From Orychophragmus violaceus (taxonomy: Eukaryota > Streptophyta > Magnoliopsida > Brassicales > Brassicaceae): a DNA stretch of 64,000 nucleotides. Every line of letters begins with the position of its first letter. Position 1 is the stretch's first letter. Location of the stretch: the NCBI GenBank assembly GCA_030180135.1, contig CM058233.1, forward strand, positions 59,292,500 to 59,356,499, read 5' to 3'. A model generated the notes under the pieces. The model ran no database searches. It was not told the DNA's origin and saw only the letters and a list, made by a program, of their open reading frames with translations. This document shows, one piece after another, positions 1 through 10,140 of the stretch. The position numbers were made by a program, and so were the translations under genes.

Positions 1-322
1 AGGAGACAATAACAGAATCAAGCTGACCCGGCAAAAGAACCTCAGCAGCAATGAGCTGAAGAGATTTGAAGAAAATGTCTACTTTGACGGAAGGATGCCA
101 CATGATCCAAATCCTACCGATATCCGAGAAATCATAATTATTATCAAAAAACCAACCCGGCAACACATCTTTCATTATCTTCGACTGCTTTTGTTGCCTC
201 ACATGAGTCTCAATAAGACTCCCAAAAATTGGGTTATTTTTTCGAAACCATTTCTTGAAACCTCTACGGTGGCTGCATATATTAAAACCACGGACGTTCC
301 AGCAAAAAATGTCAATCGACAT
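1..322 (-). CDS. LINE ORF2, N-terminal endonuclease part (cut by window edge)
   Basis: Start of the ORF2 polyprotein of an L1-type non-LTR retrotransposon. ORF2 supplies the endonuclease that nicks target DNA and the reverse transcriptase that copies the element there. The minus-strand frame opens with ATG at 322 and stays open to the window edge (107 codons). Its first residues carry the apurinic-endonuclease signature FCWNVRGFN, followed by an LIETHV block (catalytic Glu region) and an IGRIWIMW block, all typical of plant LINE endonucleases. The start lies 6 bp after the stop codon of ORF1 (331-329), the tight spacing expected of consecutive LINE ORFs. No stop is seen in the visible part, so this copy could be intact, but the reverse transcriptase lies outside the window. 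Confidence 0.85.
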   Translation of the reverse strand, partial: MSIDIFCWNVRGFNICSHRRGFKKWFRKNNPIFGSLIETHVRQQKQSKIMKDVLPGWFFDNNYDFSDIGRIWIMWHPSVKVDIFFKSLQLIAAEVLLPGQLDSVIVS

Positions 323-328
323 AAAAAA

Positions 329-2293
329 TTATTGAGGTGAGGAGCCGTTGCTCCTGTGGTTCCTGTTTCGTTTGGTCGACCAAACTTTAAAGAACCTTGC
401 TTCCTCTTCCCGTTTTTCACTTGACGTTGACGATGGAGATGAGACATCCGAAGAGTCCTCCTGGACGTCTGGATCAGAGCCAGATGGGCCAGTGCAAGTT
501 GCTGAGCTATCCTTCCCAAGCGGAAGCGGTCGCTGGGCAGTTGAAGCAGTGGCTTTATCACTCGGTTCTCCAATTTCTTTGGATGTGATCAGACTGGGCT
601 TTTCTAAGCTAGCAGCCTCGACAGATCCGACTGCCTGAACAACATCCTCAATCTCTTTTCCTTTTAGAGATTCCTTTCTCTTGGCTTGACGTTTTGCTTT
701 TTTCTTTGCATTTCTCCGAGCTCTGTTAACTTGCTCTCTTGGACATTGGACAATGCCGTGTGCCGTGGAATTGCATATAGTGCATGTGATCGGAGCTTTT
801 TTGCACCGCTTGAGACTGTGTCCAATTTCCTTACAGTGAGGGCAAATGGGAGGCATCCAAGGACTAGACACCTCCACCCGATGGATCTCACCGGATTGGA
901 ATCGGACGTTGACTGCTTCGGGGAGTGGTTTCCGCGGATCAATGATGGTGAAAACCTTCGCCACCTCAAGATTTGTTTTGTTTGCTGTTGTGGGGTGAAG
1001 GAACTTTGGGTCACCAACTAAGCTAGCTATACGCTCAAGACCGTCCTCGTGGAAGAATTGGAACGGAACCTTACGTAGCTCTAGCCAAATTGGTGCCGAG
1101 TCCAGCTCCGGTTTCGCAGGAACAATACCCGGCTCCCACTTCGCAACAAACATAGTCTGTCCTTCTATTTGCCACAATTTCTGGCTCAAAACTCTTTTCC
1201 TGTTGAATTCATTTGGAATGCGGAAGAGATAGGCGTTGCCATCCATCTTTGAGACCGTGATGTCCCTGAAGCGTGTCCAGATTCCGTTTACGATATTGTG
1301 CACGGTGCCCTGAGCTGGAGGGTCAGCATAAAATTGTCCAAGGATGAAGAAATCCCAGGACTGTCTGTTCCTGTTGATTACCTCGTTAGGGATTGTAACA
1401 CAAGGTTCACCCGAAGGTAAGATGAATCCGTCATTACATTTGTGCAGCCTCTTAGTTTGTCCTTTAACCAAGTCACACCAAGAGTCATTAGTAGTGTTGT
1501 TTCGCATGATGTTTCTGTCTGGGTTTACCGCTGTAGCAGTATTCGCAGAAGTAAAGCCATTTGCTCTGGTTCTCTGTTCCTGAACTGACTCACCAGTCGA
1601 GTGAAGAGTTGCAGTCTTGACGACTTCAGTCTTGAAACTTACAGAGCCATCAAGCCGGACACCATCCTTAGACAAGATTTCTGCGGAAGCAACTTCTTCT
1701 GGAGCAGAGCTATTCTTGTTAATTTGAGCCGCGTTAGCAGCAGCCAAGATCTCCGGCCCAACAGGGATGAGACCATCTTTGGTTGCAACAGCCGCGTGAA
1801 CAGCTATGGCAATAGTATTAGGGATTTCATCGACAGATAGAGCTTCCGACCGACTGCCAACTGGGTCCGCCGCGCTAGCAGCTTTCGCAGGAATGGGGGC
1901 AGTAATCGTGGCCAAGGAAGTCGTAGTCGATGTCACCGGAGCTCCAATCGTGCCGGGGTTGGCCAGCTCAGACTGAATCGAACCAAGGGTCAACGCAGAT
2001 TGGGGTTTTGTTGTAGCTAAATTTCGATCTACAGATCCCAAAGCGAAACCCATGTCCGCCGCCGCGATCTGGGCAGGAGACGGCGGAGAAGAGGGGCCGA
2101 CCCCATCAGACCCGAGACTCGGCGAAACAGGAGAGCTCGGAGGAGACAGAGATTTAGGTGGAGACGGCTTGAGAGGTGGTTTTGGGGGGGACCTTTTTTT
2201 CTTCCCCATTAGGAGGGGAGGGCCTGAAGGAAGACCAGGAGGCGAGAGCCGACGCCTTTGCCGGCGCTGGAGCACTGTCGAGAACGACGACAC
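329..2293 (-). CDS. LINE ORF1: DUF4283 / double zinc-knuckle nucleic-acid-binding protein
   Basis: ORF1 protein (654 aa) of the same LINE, expected to coat element RNA and act as chaperone. Residues 1-75 are very rich in Pro, Ser and Lys; residues 75-260 are low-complexity Ala/Ser/Thr. Residues about 265-480 form the DUF4283-type domain (SWCDLV start, IWTRFRDI and LWQIEGQTMFVAKW blocks). Two CX2CX4HX4C zinc knuckles follow at C484-C497 (CPHCKEIGHSLKRC) and C504-C517 (CTICNSTAHGIVQC), then a strongly basic stretch (RRNAKKKAKRQAKRK) and an acidic Ser-rich tail. The frame is open from start to stop. DUF4283 proteins also occur as lone plant genes, but ORF2 follows directly, so the LINE reading is preferred. 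The ATG at 2293 is the first in the frame; the true start could be internal. Confidence 0.85.
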   Translation of the reverse strand: MSSFSTVLQRRQRRRLSPPGLPSGPPLLMGKKKRSPPKPPLKPSPPKSLSPPSSPVSPSLGSDGVGPSSPPSPAQIAAADMGFALGSVDRNLATTKPQSALTLGSIQSELANPGTIGAPVTSTTTSLATITAPIPAKAASAADPVGSRSEALSVDEIPNTIAIAVHAAVATKDGLIPVGPEILAAANAAQINKNSSAPEEVASAEILSKDGVRLDGSVSFKTEVVKTATLHSTGESVQEQRTRANGFTSANTATAVNPDRNIMRNNTTNDSWCDLVKGQTKRLHKCNDGFILPSGEPCVTIPNEVINRNRQSWDFFILGQFYADPPAQGTVHNIVNGIWTRFRDITVSKMDGNAYLFRIPNEFNRKRVLSQKLWQIEGQTMFVAKWEPGIVPAKPELDSAPIWLELRKVPFQFFHEDGLERIASLVGDPKFLHPTTANKTNLEVAKVFTIIDPRKPLPEAVNVRFQSGEIHRVEVSSPWMPPICPHCKEIGHSLKRCKKAPITCTICNSTAHGIVQCPREQVNRARRNAKKKAKRQAKRKESLKGKEIEDVVQAVGSVEAASLEKPSLITSKEIGEPSDKATASTAQRPLPLGKDSSATCTGPSGSDPDVQEDSSDVSSPSSTSSEKREEEARFFKVWSTKRNRNHRSNGSSPQ

Positions 2294-2624
2294 TGTTTGC
2301 GTCCTGGGAGAGAAATTCTAGTGAGAGAAAATAGCCGTTTGCGTCCTTCGTGGGATCATTCCTGGTTAAAACCTTTGAAATCGTATTTATATAACTGTTA
2401 AAGATTAATCTATATTGAGGATGATTGGCAATTGCTGTGAACGCTGTGCAAAACCCTTTTGAATTTATTTTGCTAATCATGTTTTCTAAAGAAATTTCTT
2501 CCCACAACCCAAACAAAAAATCTTTTTTTTTTCTTTTAGCTGTGAACATCAAAATACGTACATCTACAAAAAAAAAGGCTGTGTAAATTTTTTCCTTAAT
2601 TGGTTGCTCTCTTTCCTCCACTTC

Positions 2625-2704
2625 ATCATACTTTTTTCCTGACTTTATTTCTATATACCATAATATCATACTTTTTTCCTGACTTTATTTCTATATACCA
2701 TAAT
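2625..2704. repeat. 40-bp tandem duplication upstream of LINE ORF1
   Basis: Two perfect 40-bp copies (2625-2664 and 2665-2704) lie head to tail, beginning atcatacttttttcctgact. They sit about 330 bp upstream of LINE ORF1 on its 5' side. They could be monomers of a LINE 5' UTR or a target-site duplication with nothing between the copies. No longer array is visible. Confidence 0.8.
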
Positions 2705-3224
2705 ATCAGTTATTTATTTTCAAAACATTATATAATTAAATCTTAGTCAAAATTCTATGATCACATTTAAAAACTCTACACCCTTATATCTACAGCAAAT
2801 AATCTTACAATCAAAGCAAAAAAACCCACAACATTAAATCTACAGCAAAAAATTTAAAGCTACAATTAATATCAATCATGCCCATTGTAACAAAGTCATT
2901 GATATATATGTGTTTTCGTGGTTTAACTTGTTCTTCTTTTGTCGTATTTTGTTCAAGCATGTTTATGAACTTATACATGTGCATTCGTCAATATTAGATG
3001 TTGGAATGGTTACTTAAGAGATTTATGAGCATTTGGATCGGATTGGAGCCTATAATGAGAAAGAAATTGGTTTTAAAGCGTCAACGGCCACCGGCACCCT
3101 TTGGGATTCCCTGACGTGAGACGTGTGTGCAGTGGCATGAGGCAGACATTGGGATCTCATGACGCGAGTCGTGCCTACAATGACCGATGCAGGCCGTTGG
3201 GTGATGAATGGCCGAGGGAAAATT
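2705..3224. other. AT-rich intergenic stretch, no gene seen
   Basis: No coding sequence or structured repeat could be supported. The ORF at 3101-3322 is short, has no recognisable motif and runs into the CACTA-like repeat. Confidence 0.5.
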
Positions 3225-3783
3225 CACTGCAAAAAAATAGAACAATTGCAACTACAGCAAATGATAAATTAGTGGCAAATAGATATTTTGCAACTAATTT
3301 ACAACTAATGGTCTGGTTGTAATAGTGGTCCTCGCAAATATCATTAGTTGCAAATTTCATTAGTCACAAATTAATGGCAAATATAGCCACTGATTTGCCA
3401 TCAAAATTTGAGGCAATTTAGTAAATGTTTTGCCACTAATATGCAAAGTATGTGCTATTATTTTGCCATTGATATACAGTTTATGTGTGACTTATTACTG
3501 ACTTATTGAGAAATAGAAATTAGATATGTAGTTTTTATAAAAAAAATGGTAAACTAGTCGCAAAATATGGTTGAAAATAAGTCGCAAACTATGCAACTAA
3601 ATATAAACTTATTGCTTGTTAGTTGCAAATTTTTTTGGTTGCCGTTCAGAAGCAAAAGAATTGCCATTAAATTGAGACTATAGTTTTGGGATGAGTCTAA
3701 AATAGTTGCAAATAATGCCACTAATATTAAATATCTCGTAGATTTAGTCTCAAAATTTAGGACCAATTGAAACTTTTAATTAT
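3225..3783. mobile_element. CACTA-like terminal fragment with subterminal TTGCAA-type repeats
   Basis: The stretch opens with cactgcaaaaaaatag, close to the CACTA-superfamily terminus (CACTACAAGAAAA). Many short motifs follow in both orientations, of the types agttgcaaat, tagtcgcaaa and ttgcaactaat, at irregular 15-40 bp spacing. Dense inverted and direct subterminal motifs of this sort bind transposase in CACTA/En-Spm elements. No opposite terminus was found; the fragment stops at the Helitron end at 3785. No coding capacity is seen. Assignment rests on motif style only. Confidence 0.45.
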
Positions 3784-3784
3784 A

Positions 3785-4763
3785 CTAGGAGAGAACCCGC
3801 GCAAATGCGCGGATTTTGCTTAAATTTGTAGATATTTAATATATTTTGATATTTATTTTGAATATTAATATTTTAATTTTTTTAAATTTTTTATTTTCTT
3901 CTTTCTTTGTATAATTATAATGATTTTTAAAAAAAATATGTGCTAATATATGATTATTAATTTAATTTATTTTATAAAGACATGTTTTAAATTATCAAAT
4001 TTAATGAAGTTTTTTATAAAAAAAATATTTCATTCAACCTTTTTATCATCTTTTTATTTTTAAAACTATTTAAAATAGTTATACTTGTTATGTATACAGT
4101 TTTCATTCATAATATGTTAATATTTTTAGTTATCATTTAAATTTTTAAATTTTATATCTATTTCACTAATATTATTTTTTACTTATTTTCTTATATTTAT
4201 ATATTTCTTCTTTGTTATCATTTTATCTCATTTTGTAACATTTTCTTTATATTCTTCATAATTATTATTTATATATTTTAATATTTTTAGTTATCATTTT
4301 AGATTTATTTAATTATATATATATATATATTTCATCTATTTTATTTATTTCTTATGTTCTTATATTTGGTAATACTTTTAATAATAATTATTTTATTTTA
4401 TATTTTTTGTTATATCGTTCTTTAATTCTAGTTTTTAATTATTGAATTTTTTTTAATAATGTTATTTTTATTTTTAGTCTTATAATTTGATATGTCACTT
4501 CTATTGAGATTTATTACATAAAATATGTAAGATATATTTAAAATTGATAAAATATAGTAGTTATATATTTATGAGATGCTAAATTAAATTCAAATTTAGA
4601 ATTTATGTTTTATTATTTTATATATTATATTTAAATAAATGATTTTATATTAAATATTACACATAAGATGATGATGTGGAAATTTGTTTTTGAAATTGAC
4701 CCATCAAAGGGGGGCTGATGTGGCAGCTTGAGAGAGCCCCCCCTTCTCCCATTATATATAGGA
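3785..4763 (-). mobile_element. Non-autonomous Helitron, 979 bp
   Basis: Read on the minus strand the element starts TCCTATATATAATGGG after a host A (4764) and ends TCTCTCCTAG before a host T (3784). This gives the 5'-TC, 3'-CTRR and A^T insertion site of Helitrons. A GC-rich hairpin CCGCGC-AAAT-GCGCGG (3797-3812) lies about 11 bp inside the 3' end, as required. The body is AT-rich and non-coding. The 5' segment (about 100 bp with gctctctc and cacatcagcccc) is shared with the Helitrons at 8292 and 53103, so all three are one family. Confidence 0.85.
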
Positions 4764-5787
4764 TATCTAGAATTTGTTAATCTGGATTAACATTTTTCCC
4801 TAAACTAAATTTAAATACAAAATTTCGAATTTGAATATCTAAACCTGTTTTCATTAATTAAAAAGTCTTAACCCACATATATTATCTCTCTAATGTATTC
4901 CACTTATATTTAGAGGAACTTTACTTTTTCTATAAAATAGAATTGATTTTTTTTTGGTAATCAGATGAATTTTAATATTTTAAAATAGTCCTTCAACTTT
5001 AATTTTTATTTGTTTTCTTATTATTTATGAGTAAAAAGAATAATTATTTACATTTTTACTAAAATAATAAAAAGAATTAATACATTATAAATAATACTGT
5101 TATTTGGTATATATTTAATAAAAATTAAAAAGATCTATTAAGTTTTAAGAAAAAAAGATATGATCATTTTGAAAGAAAAAAAAAGTCAATGTTGATGGTT
5201 AAACAAAAATCAGTTATGTTTTATATTTTTGTATTATGTAGTAAAATTTCATATATATCACAAATATCTTGTTTAAATAAAATTATCATTTTATTAAAAT
5301 TTTGCAGACAAAATAGATTGTTAATTTGTAACTTGTATAAATAAATATACGAATATAAAAATTTAAAATTAATTTAAAGAAAAAAATATATTTCTTAAAA
5401 AATAAAAAAATACTTTGAAAAGAAATATACATTAGAGATGGTCGTAGACATAATAAACAAGTATGTGGTTGTTTTTATTTGAACAACTCTTGTAATTATT
5501 TTCCTGTATTTTAGTTAAAAATCCTTTATGAAAAACCATGCTTGAACTTGTATTTGAATAGACATAACAAACTATAACTATATATTAGGGGCTCTTTAGT
5601 TCAAATATTTTGTTTATTCCTTCTGGTATTTTTGTTAAGTTCTAGTGGTGAACTTAACATGCTGATTTTTAGAAAAAAACTACTTGGCGGATATTCTATA
5701 TATAGATGGGGCCTGTAAATCTATTTTTAATAAGGTCGTAGGCTAATGCTACGGTTGAGTCACAGAAAACACGGCTCTCTCGAGGTG
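4764..5787. other. AT-rich upstream region of IPT7, no gene seen
   Basis: About 1 kb of AT-rich DNA between the Helitron and the IPT7 core promoter. Regulatory sites for IPT7 are expected here, but none could be assigned from sequence alone. A second TATA-like string (tatatatag) lies at about 5697-5705. Confidence 0.5.
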
Positions 5788-5797
5788 TATATATATA
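5788..5797 (+). promoter_or_regulatory. IPT7: Probable TATA box of IPT7
   Basis: TATATATATA lies 210 bp upstream of the first ATG and about 45 bp before the CT run. Transcription would start near 5820-5830, giving a 5' UTR of about 180-220 nt that is mostly CT repeat. Inferred from position only. Confidence 0.5.
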
Positions 5798-5837
5798 GCC
5801 TTCTCATACCTCTCTAAAACATTTTTCTACATTTCAC

Positions 5838-5952
<115 letters not shown>

Positions 5953-6006
5953 GTCTGATCTTTCTATATTTTAAGTTTAAAACGATTCACGACTCGTTGA
6001 AGCGGA

Positions 6007-7041
6007 ATGGCTAAAGGACAAAACAAGAAAAGTCAATTCACCATGAAATTGTCAATCTCAGCGCTGAAGAAGGTACAACCAAACTTGAGATTCAAGAACA
6101 AACTTTCCATGGTCAACGTCAACTCTTTCCTCCGTCCCCAAGAAAAAGTCGTATTCGTGATGGGAGCCACTGGAACCGGTAAGTCTCGTCTCGCCATCGA
6201 CCTAGCAACTCGGTTTCAAACAGAGATCATAAACTCCGACAAGATCCAAGTTTACAAGGGTCTCGACATCCTTACAAATAAAGTGACACCTCAAGAATGC
6301 CAAGGAGTGCCTCACCACTTGATTGGAGTATTGGATTCCGAGGCTGGAAACCTAACTACCACCGACTTCATCCGCCTTGCATCACAAGAAATCTCAACAC
6401 TCTCAGCTAACAACAAGCTTCCAATAGTAGCCGGTGGATCAAACTCATACATCGAAGCACTTGCGACTCATTCGTCTGGACTCTTGTTTAACCACTACAA
6501 ATGCTGTTTCATTTGGGTCGACGTTTCCTTACCTGTTCTTAACTCCTTCGTCTCAAAACGTGTCGATCGCATGATGGAAACAGGATTACTCGAGGAAGTA
6601 AGAGAAATATACGATCCAAAAGCGGATTATTCCGTCGGGATAAGACGAGCTATCGGAGTCCCAGAGCTTGACGAGTATTTGCGGTACGAATCTCTAGTGG
6701 ACCGTGCCACACAAAGAAAGATGCTTGACGTAGCGGTTAAAAAGATCAAACAAAACACAGAGATATTAGCTTGTCGACAGTTAAAAAAGATTCAACGCCT
6801 GAGAAAGAAGTGGAAGTCGTCTATGCACCGTGTGGACGCAACGGAAGTCTTCTTGAAACGTAACAAAGAAGAAGCAGACGAGGCTTGGGAGAATCTTGTA
6901 GCAAGCCCGACAAATAGAATCGTCGACAAGTTTTATAATAACCAAGTGATGAAAAAAAATGATGTTGAGCACTGTTTGACCACCATTGGAGCGGCGTGTT
7001 ACGGCGGAGGAAGTGGAAGTAGGGCTCACAGTATGATATGA
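6007..7041 (+). CDS. IPT7: Adenylate isopentenyltransferase IPT7 (cytokinin biosynthesis)
   Basis: Transfers the dimethylallyl group of DMAPP to N6 of ATP/ADP, the first committed step of isoprenoid cytokinin synthesis. The ORF is 344 aa and intronless, as is usual for plant ATP/ADP-type IPT genes. The P-loop GATGTGKS is at residues 53-60, followed by the conserved INSDKIQVYKGLDILTNKVT block (75-94), GVPHHLIG (100-107), PIVAGGSNSYIEAL, CCFIWVDVSLPVL and GIRRAIGVPELDEYL. The N-terminus (MKLSISALKKVQP) and the C-terminal GGGSGSRAHSMI match Arabidopsis IPT7 rather than IPT3 or IPT5, so I call the IPT7 orthologue. Two starts are possible: M1 (6007) and M13 (6043). M13 fits the IPT7 family start; M1 adds 12 residues and has G at -3 and +4. 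In Arabidopsis IPT7 fusions have been reported in mitochondria. No lesion is visible, and it is the only intact host gene in the window. Confidence 0.95.
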   Translation: MAKGQNKKSQFTMKLSISALKKVQPNLRFKNKLSMVNVNSFLRPQEKVVFVMGATGTGKSRLAIDLATRFQTEIINSDKIQVYKGLDILTNKVTPQECQGVPHHLIGVLDSEAGNLTTTDFIRLASQEISTLSANNKLPIVAGGSNSYIEALATHSSGLLFNHYKCCFIWVDVSLPVLNSFVSKRVDRMMETGLLEEVREIYDPKADYSVGIRRAIGVPELDEYLRYESLVDRATQRKMLDVAVKKIKQNTEILACRQLKKIQRLRKKWKSSMHRVDATEVFLKRNKEEADEAWENLVASPTNRIVDKFYNNQVMKKNDVEHCLTTIGAACYGGGSGSRAHSMI

Positions 7042-7558
7042 TATGAAAAGCTTTTGTCCTTTGGTCATGCATGTGAAGCTTTTTGGAGTGTGAGAAATTC
7101 AAGATTTTCGTATGTGTGGTGGTGGTGATTCGCCGGAGGTTTTTCGCAATATACAAGTGTGTGACAACTGACATAGTACCTCGGGGGTAAATAACAAAAA
7201 ACATAAAGATTTTTGTTGTTGTTCCTTTTTAATGTTTGTCTATTTGATATTCCCATATATTAATTGTTTGATACCATTTGACTACGAGCTCACGATAACC
7301 GAAAGTTATCATTCATTGTGCCACGATATCAAAATTATGTGTATCGTTCAATATAAAAACTATGTTCGTTTGTCTTTGCTTTTTGCTGTATTAGGTATCT
7401 CTTCGCCTTACATTTACGCATTCATGTTATTGGTTGAAGCTAAAAAATTAATTATAGTAGTTAAAGTTCCCCTACTTTGACAATGTCTTTGGGATAAAAA
7501 ACAGTTGGTATGCCCAATATTATGAAGGCCTTACCGAGAGCAAATCCAACGGTGAAAC
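7042..7558. other. 3' flank of IPT7, no further gene seen
   Basis: Probable 3' UTR and downstream DNA. No clear AATAAA signal; weak variants such as taaataac near 7187 could serve. A short minus-strand ORF at 7461-7667 has no supporting homology or composition. Confidence 0.4.
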
Positions 7559-7751
7559 CTCCCATGGGGTTCTTAAAACAGTTTTTTAATTTTTTTTTTT
7601 TTACATGCGAAAAAAAATCAAAAAGTAAAAAAAAAAAACGGACCAATGGGATTAGGGATTTTATCATCCTGTTTCTTAACTATTACTGTGGATCCTATAT
7701 TATTTAATTGATTTTTTTTTAAGGATCTCTGCTTAAGAACCTCCATTGGAG
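7559..7751. mobile_element. Candidate MITE, about 193 bp, with imperfect terminal inverted repeats
   Basis: The left end ctcccatggggttcttaa (7559-7576) matches, with one mismatch and one gap, the reverse complement of the right end ttaagaacctccattggag (7733-7751). The inside is short, AT-rich and non-coding. No convincing target-site duplication was seen, so the superfamily is not assigned. Confidence 0.5.
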
Positions 7752-8291
7752 ATGGTGTGAGAAAACAACAACAACGAAGTTGTAAGCATACTTCGTTACT
7801 TGTTTACTTTTGTTGTTGTTGTGACGTTTAAGTTATCGTGGATATTAACATATGATTATTGTGACCAATTTTGCGTAGACCAATCTTAAAACCACATGTA
7901 ACCAAAATATCTTATTTAAGGGTCATCTAACCCCGTAGAGGAGACGCACATGCAAGACCTAATATGGATAGGTTGGACAAGCCGCAGAACGATCGAAGAC
8001 ATCATAGAATACTTTTTAATCAAGGGCAAAATATTATAAATATATTATATAATTTAAATATATAATTAACATTAAAAATCATTATATAACTATATATAAT
8101 CGTAAAATAACAATAAATTTACATCAAAATATAATATTATATATTTTTAATAATATATTTATATTGTTTTGGTAGATATAATTTAGTGAAAGAGGAAAAA
8201 CAATTAGATAATTACGTAGTTAGTTAATTTATTAAAGTGAAAGAATGAAAGATAAATAAATTGATTTACATAAAATATGATAAATTAAATA

Positions 8292-9546
8292 TCCTATATA
8301 TAATGAGGAAGGAGCTCTCTCAAGCTGACACATCAGCCCCCCTTGATTGGTCAATTTAAATTAAAAGTTTTCACATCATCAACTAAACAAAAAATAGATA
8401 TATTATTTAATGTAAAATCATTTAATTTAAATATAATTAGTTAAAATTGAAACATAAATCTAAATTTAAATTTAATTTAGAATCTCGTAAATATATAAAT
8501 ATTATAAATTTTAAATACAACTTCTAATTTTTTATACAATAAATAAATAAAAAATAAATCTTAATATAAGTGAAATATCATATTATAAGACTAAAAGTAA
8601 AGATAAAATTATTAAAAAAATTATAATAATTGAAATTTAGAAGAAAAAACTATAGAACAAAATAATATAAATAATAAAATAATAACTATTATGACTAGAA
8701 AGAAAATACTATGAAATGAGATATAATGACAATAAAAAAATAAAAAAAATATAAGAACATAAGAAATAAAATAAAATCAATGAAAATAATATTAAAAAGT
8801 TTACAATAATTGAAATTTAAAAGCAAAGAACCATAGAACAAATAATATAAATAATAATTATTAAGACTAAAAAAAATATTATAAAAATGAGATACAATGA
8901 AAATAAAAAATAAGAACAAAAGAAATAAAATAAAATAAATGATATATATATATATAATTAAAGAAATCTAAAATAACAACTAAAAATATTAAAATATAGA
9001 AATAATAATTATTAACAATAGATAGAAATGTTAAAGATTAGATAAAATGATAGTAAAAAAATAAATTATATAATTTCATAACATAGAAAATAAAACAAAG
9101 TCAATAAAATATATATATATATAATAAAAAATTTAGAATGATAACTAAAACTATTAAAATATTATGAATGAAAACTAAACATTTAAGGGTTCAATGAATA
9201 AAAAATATATAAATTAATATTTAAGAGTTCAATGAATGAAAAATGTATAAATAACAAGTATATATATTTTAAATAGTTTATAAAAATAAAAAGATGATAA
9301 AAAGGTTGGAGAAGATAAAAGTTTATAAAAAACTTATTTAAAATTTGATAATTAAAAACATTTGTTTATAAAACAAATTAAATAAATAATTGTATGTTAG
9401 TGCATATTCTCTCCTAAAAATTAATATACTCATAAAAAATGCAAATTTGTAAACTAAAACATATAAAATATTAATACTCAAAATAAATATCAAAATATAT
9501 TAAATATCTACAAATTTAAGCAATATCCGCGCGGATTCTCTCCTAA
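8292..9546 (+). mobile_element. Non-autonomous Helitron (copy A), 1255 bp, with damaged 3' hairpin
   Basis: Starts TCCTATATATAATGAGG after A and ends TCTCTCCTAA before T. Same family as the element at 3785-4763. The 3' hairpin region reads CCGCGCGGATTCTC, whereas copy B has CCGCGTATTTGCGCGGGTTC, so copy A has lost about 8 bp of loop and stem. The body is AT-rich and non-coding. Confidence 0.85.
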
Positions 9547-10140
9547 TATATATAGTAAGCTATATTAAACCACTGACTGGGGTTTTTAAAAAGCTCATAA
9601 TTTGTCCATCCATGCCCATTTGGGCTTTGATATAAAATGAAATGGTCGTAAAAGAAAACTGATTATGGGACCCGCATAGGTACCTAAAAAACAGCAGAAA
9701 AAAAGAAAAAATAAGTTCAAACCGGCATCGAACCAGTCACGAAGGTTTTAGACGGGGCTTTCAACTTTCAAGTGCCACTGTCCTAACAAGTACATTGTGT
9801 TGCAATGGTAAACATTAATTTTCTTTATTTAGACAGGGCACGTGACCCCGTATAAGCCAACGTATGTCCGCCACTGTCATGAGCTTAAGTTCATGAGGAC
9901 TCCACTGTATACTCAAGTTTGACTAGTACCTAACTAATGATGAAGGATGGGACGAGACAAACAGAACAACTCATCACTCATGGAGTAGATCGTCGACCAT
10001 CCTCCCTATAAATAGGGACGAAGAAAGTAAGAGGACATGCTCTCGGACCAACGATGTATCACAAAAGGGTGAGTTCAAACCCCATTCCCTGTAAAATATT
10101 ATCGTACGTAAATATATAGAGAATAATGTTGTCACAAATT
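9547..10140. other. Spacer inside duplicated segment, no gene seen
   Basis: Shared with copy B (58509-59094). A stretch near 10071-10086 (gtgagttcaaacccc) resembles a tRNA T-arm, but no acceptor or anticodon stem could be folded. No coding sequence. Confidence 0.5.

Noticed and set aside
2154..2669. 171-aa minus-strand ORF overlapping the start of LINE ORF1
   Set aside because: It overlaps ORF1 in another frame, has homopolymer-derived composition and no domain.
6007..7041. Bacterial (Agrobacterium-type) ipt gene acquired by horizontal transfer
   Set aside because: The protein follows plant IPT7 along its full length including the C-terminal GGGSGSRAHSMI, and the flanks are ordinary plant DNA.
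7461..7667. Minus-strand ORF with a protein-like stretch (NPMGGFTVGFALGKAFIILG)
   Set aside because: It overlaps the MITE end, is short, has a poly-Lys/Phe start from homopolymers and matches no family I know.
10060..10095. tRNA gene suggested by gtgagttcaaacccc
   Set aside because: No cloverleaf could be formed; only the T-arm-like string is present, and it is repeated in copy B as part of the duplication.
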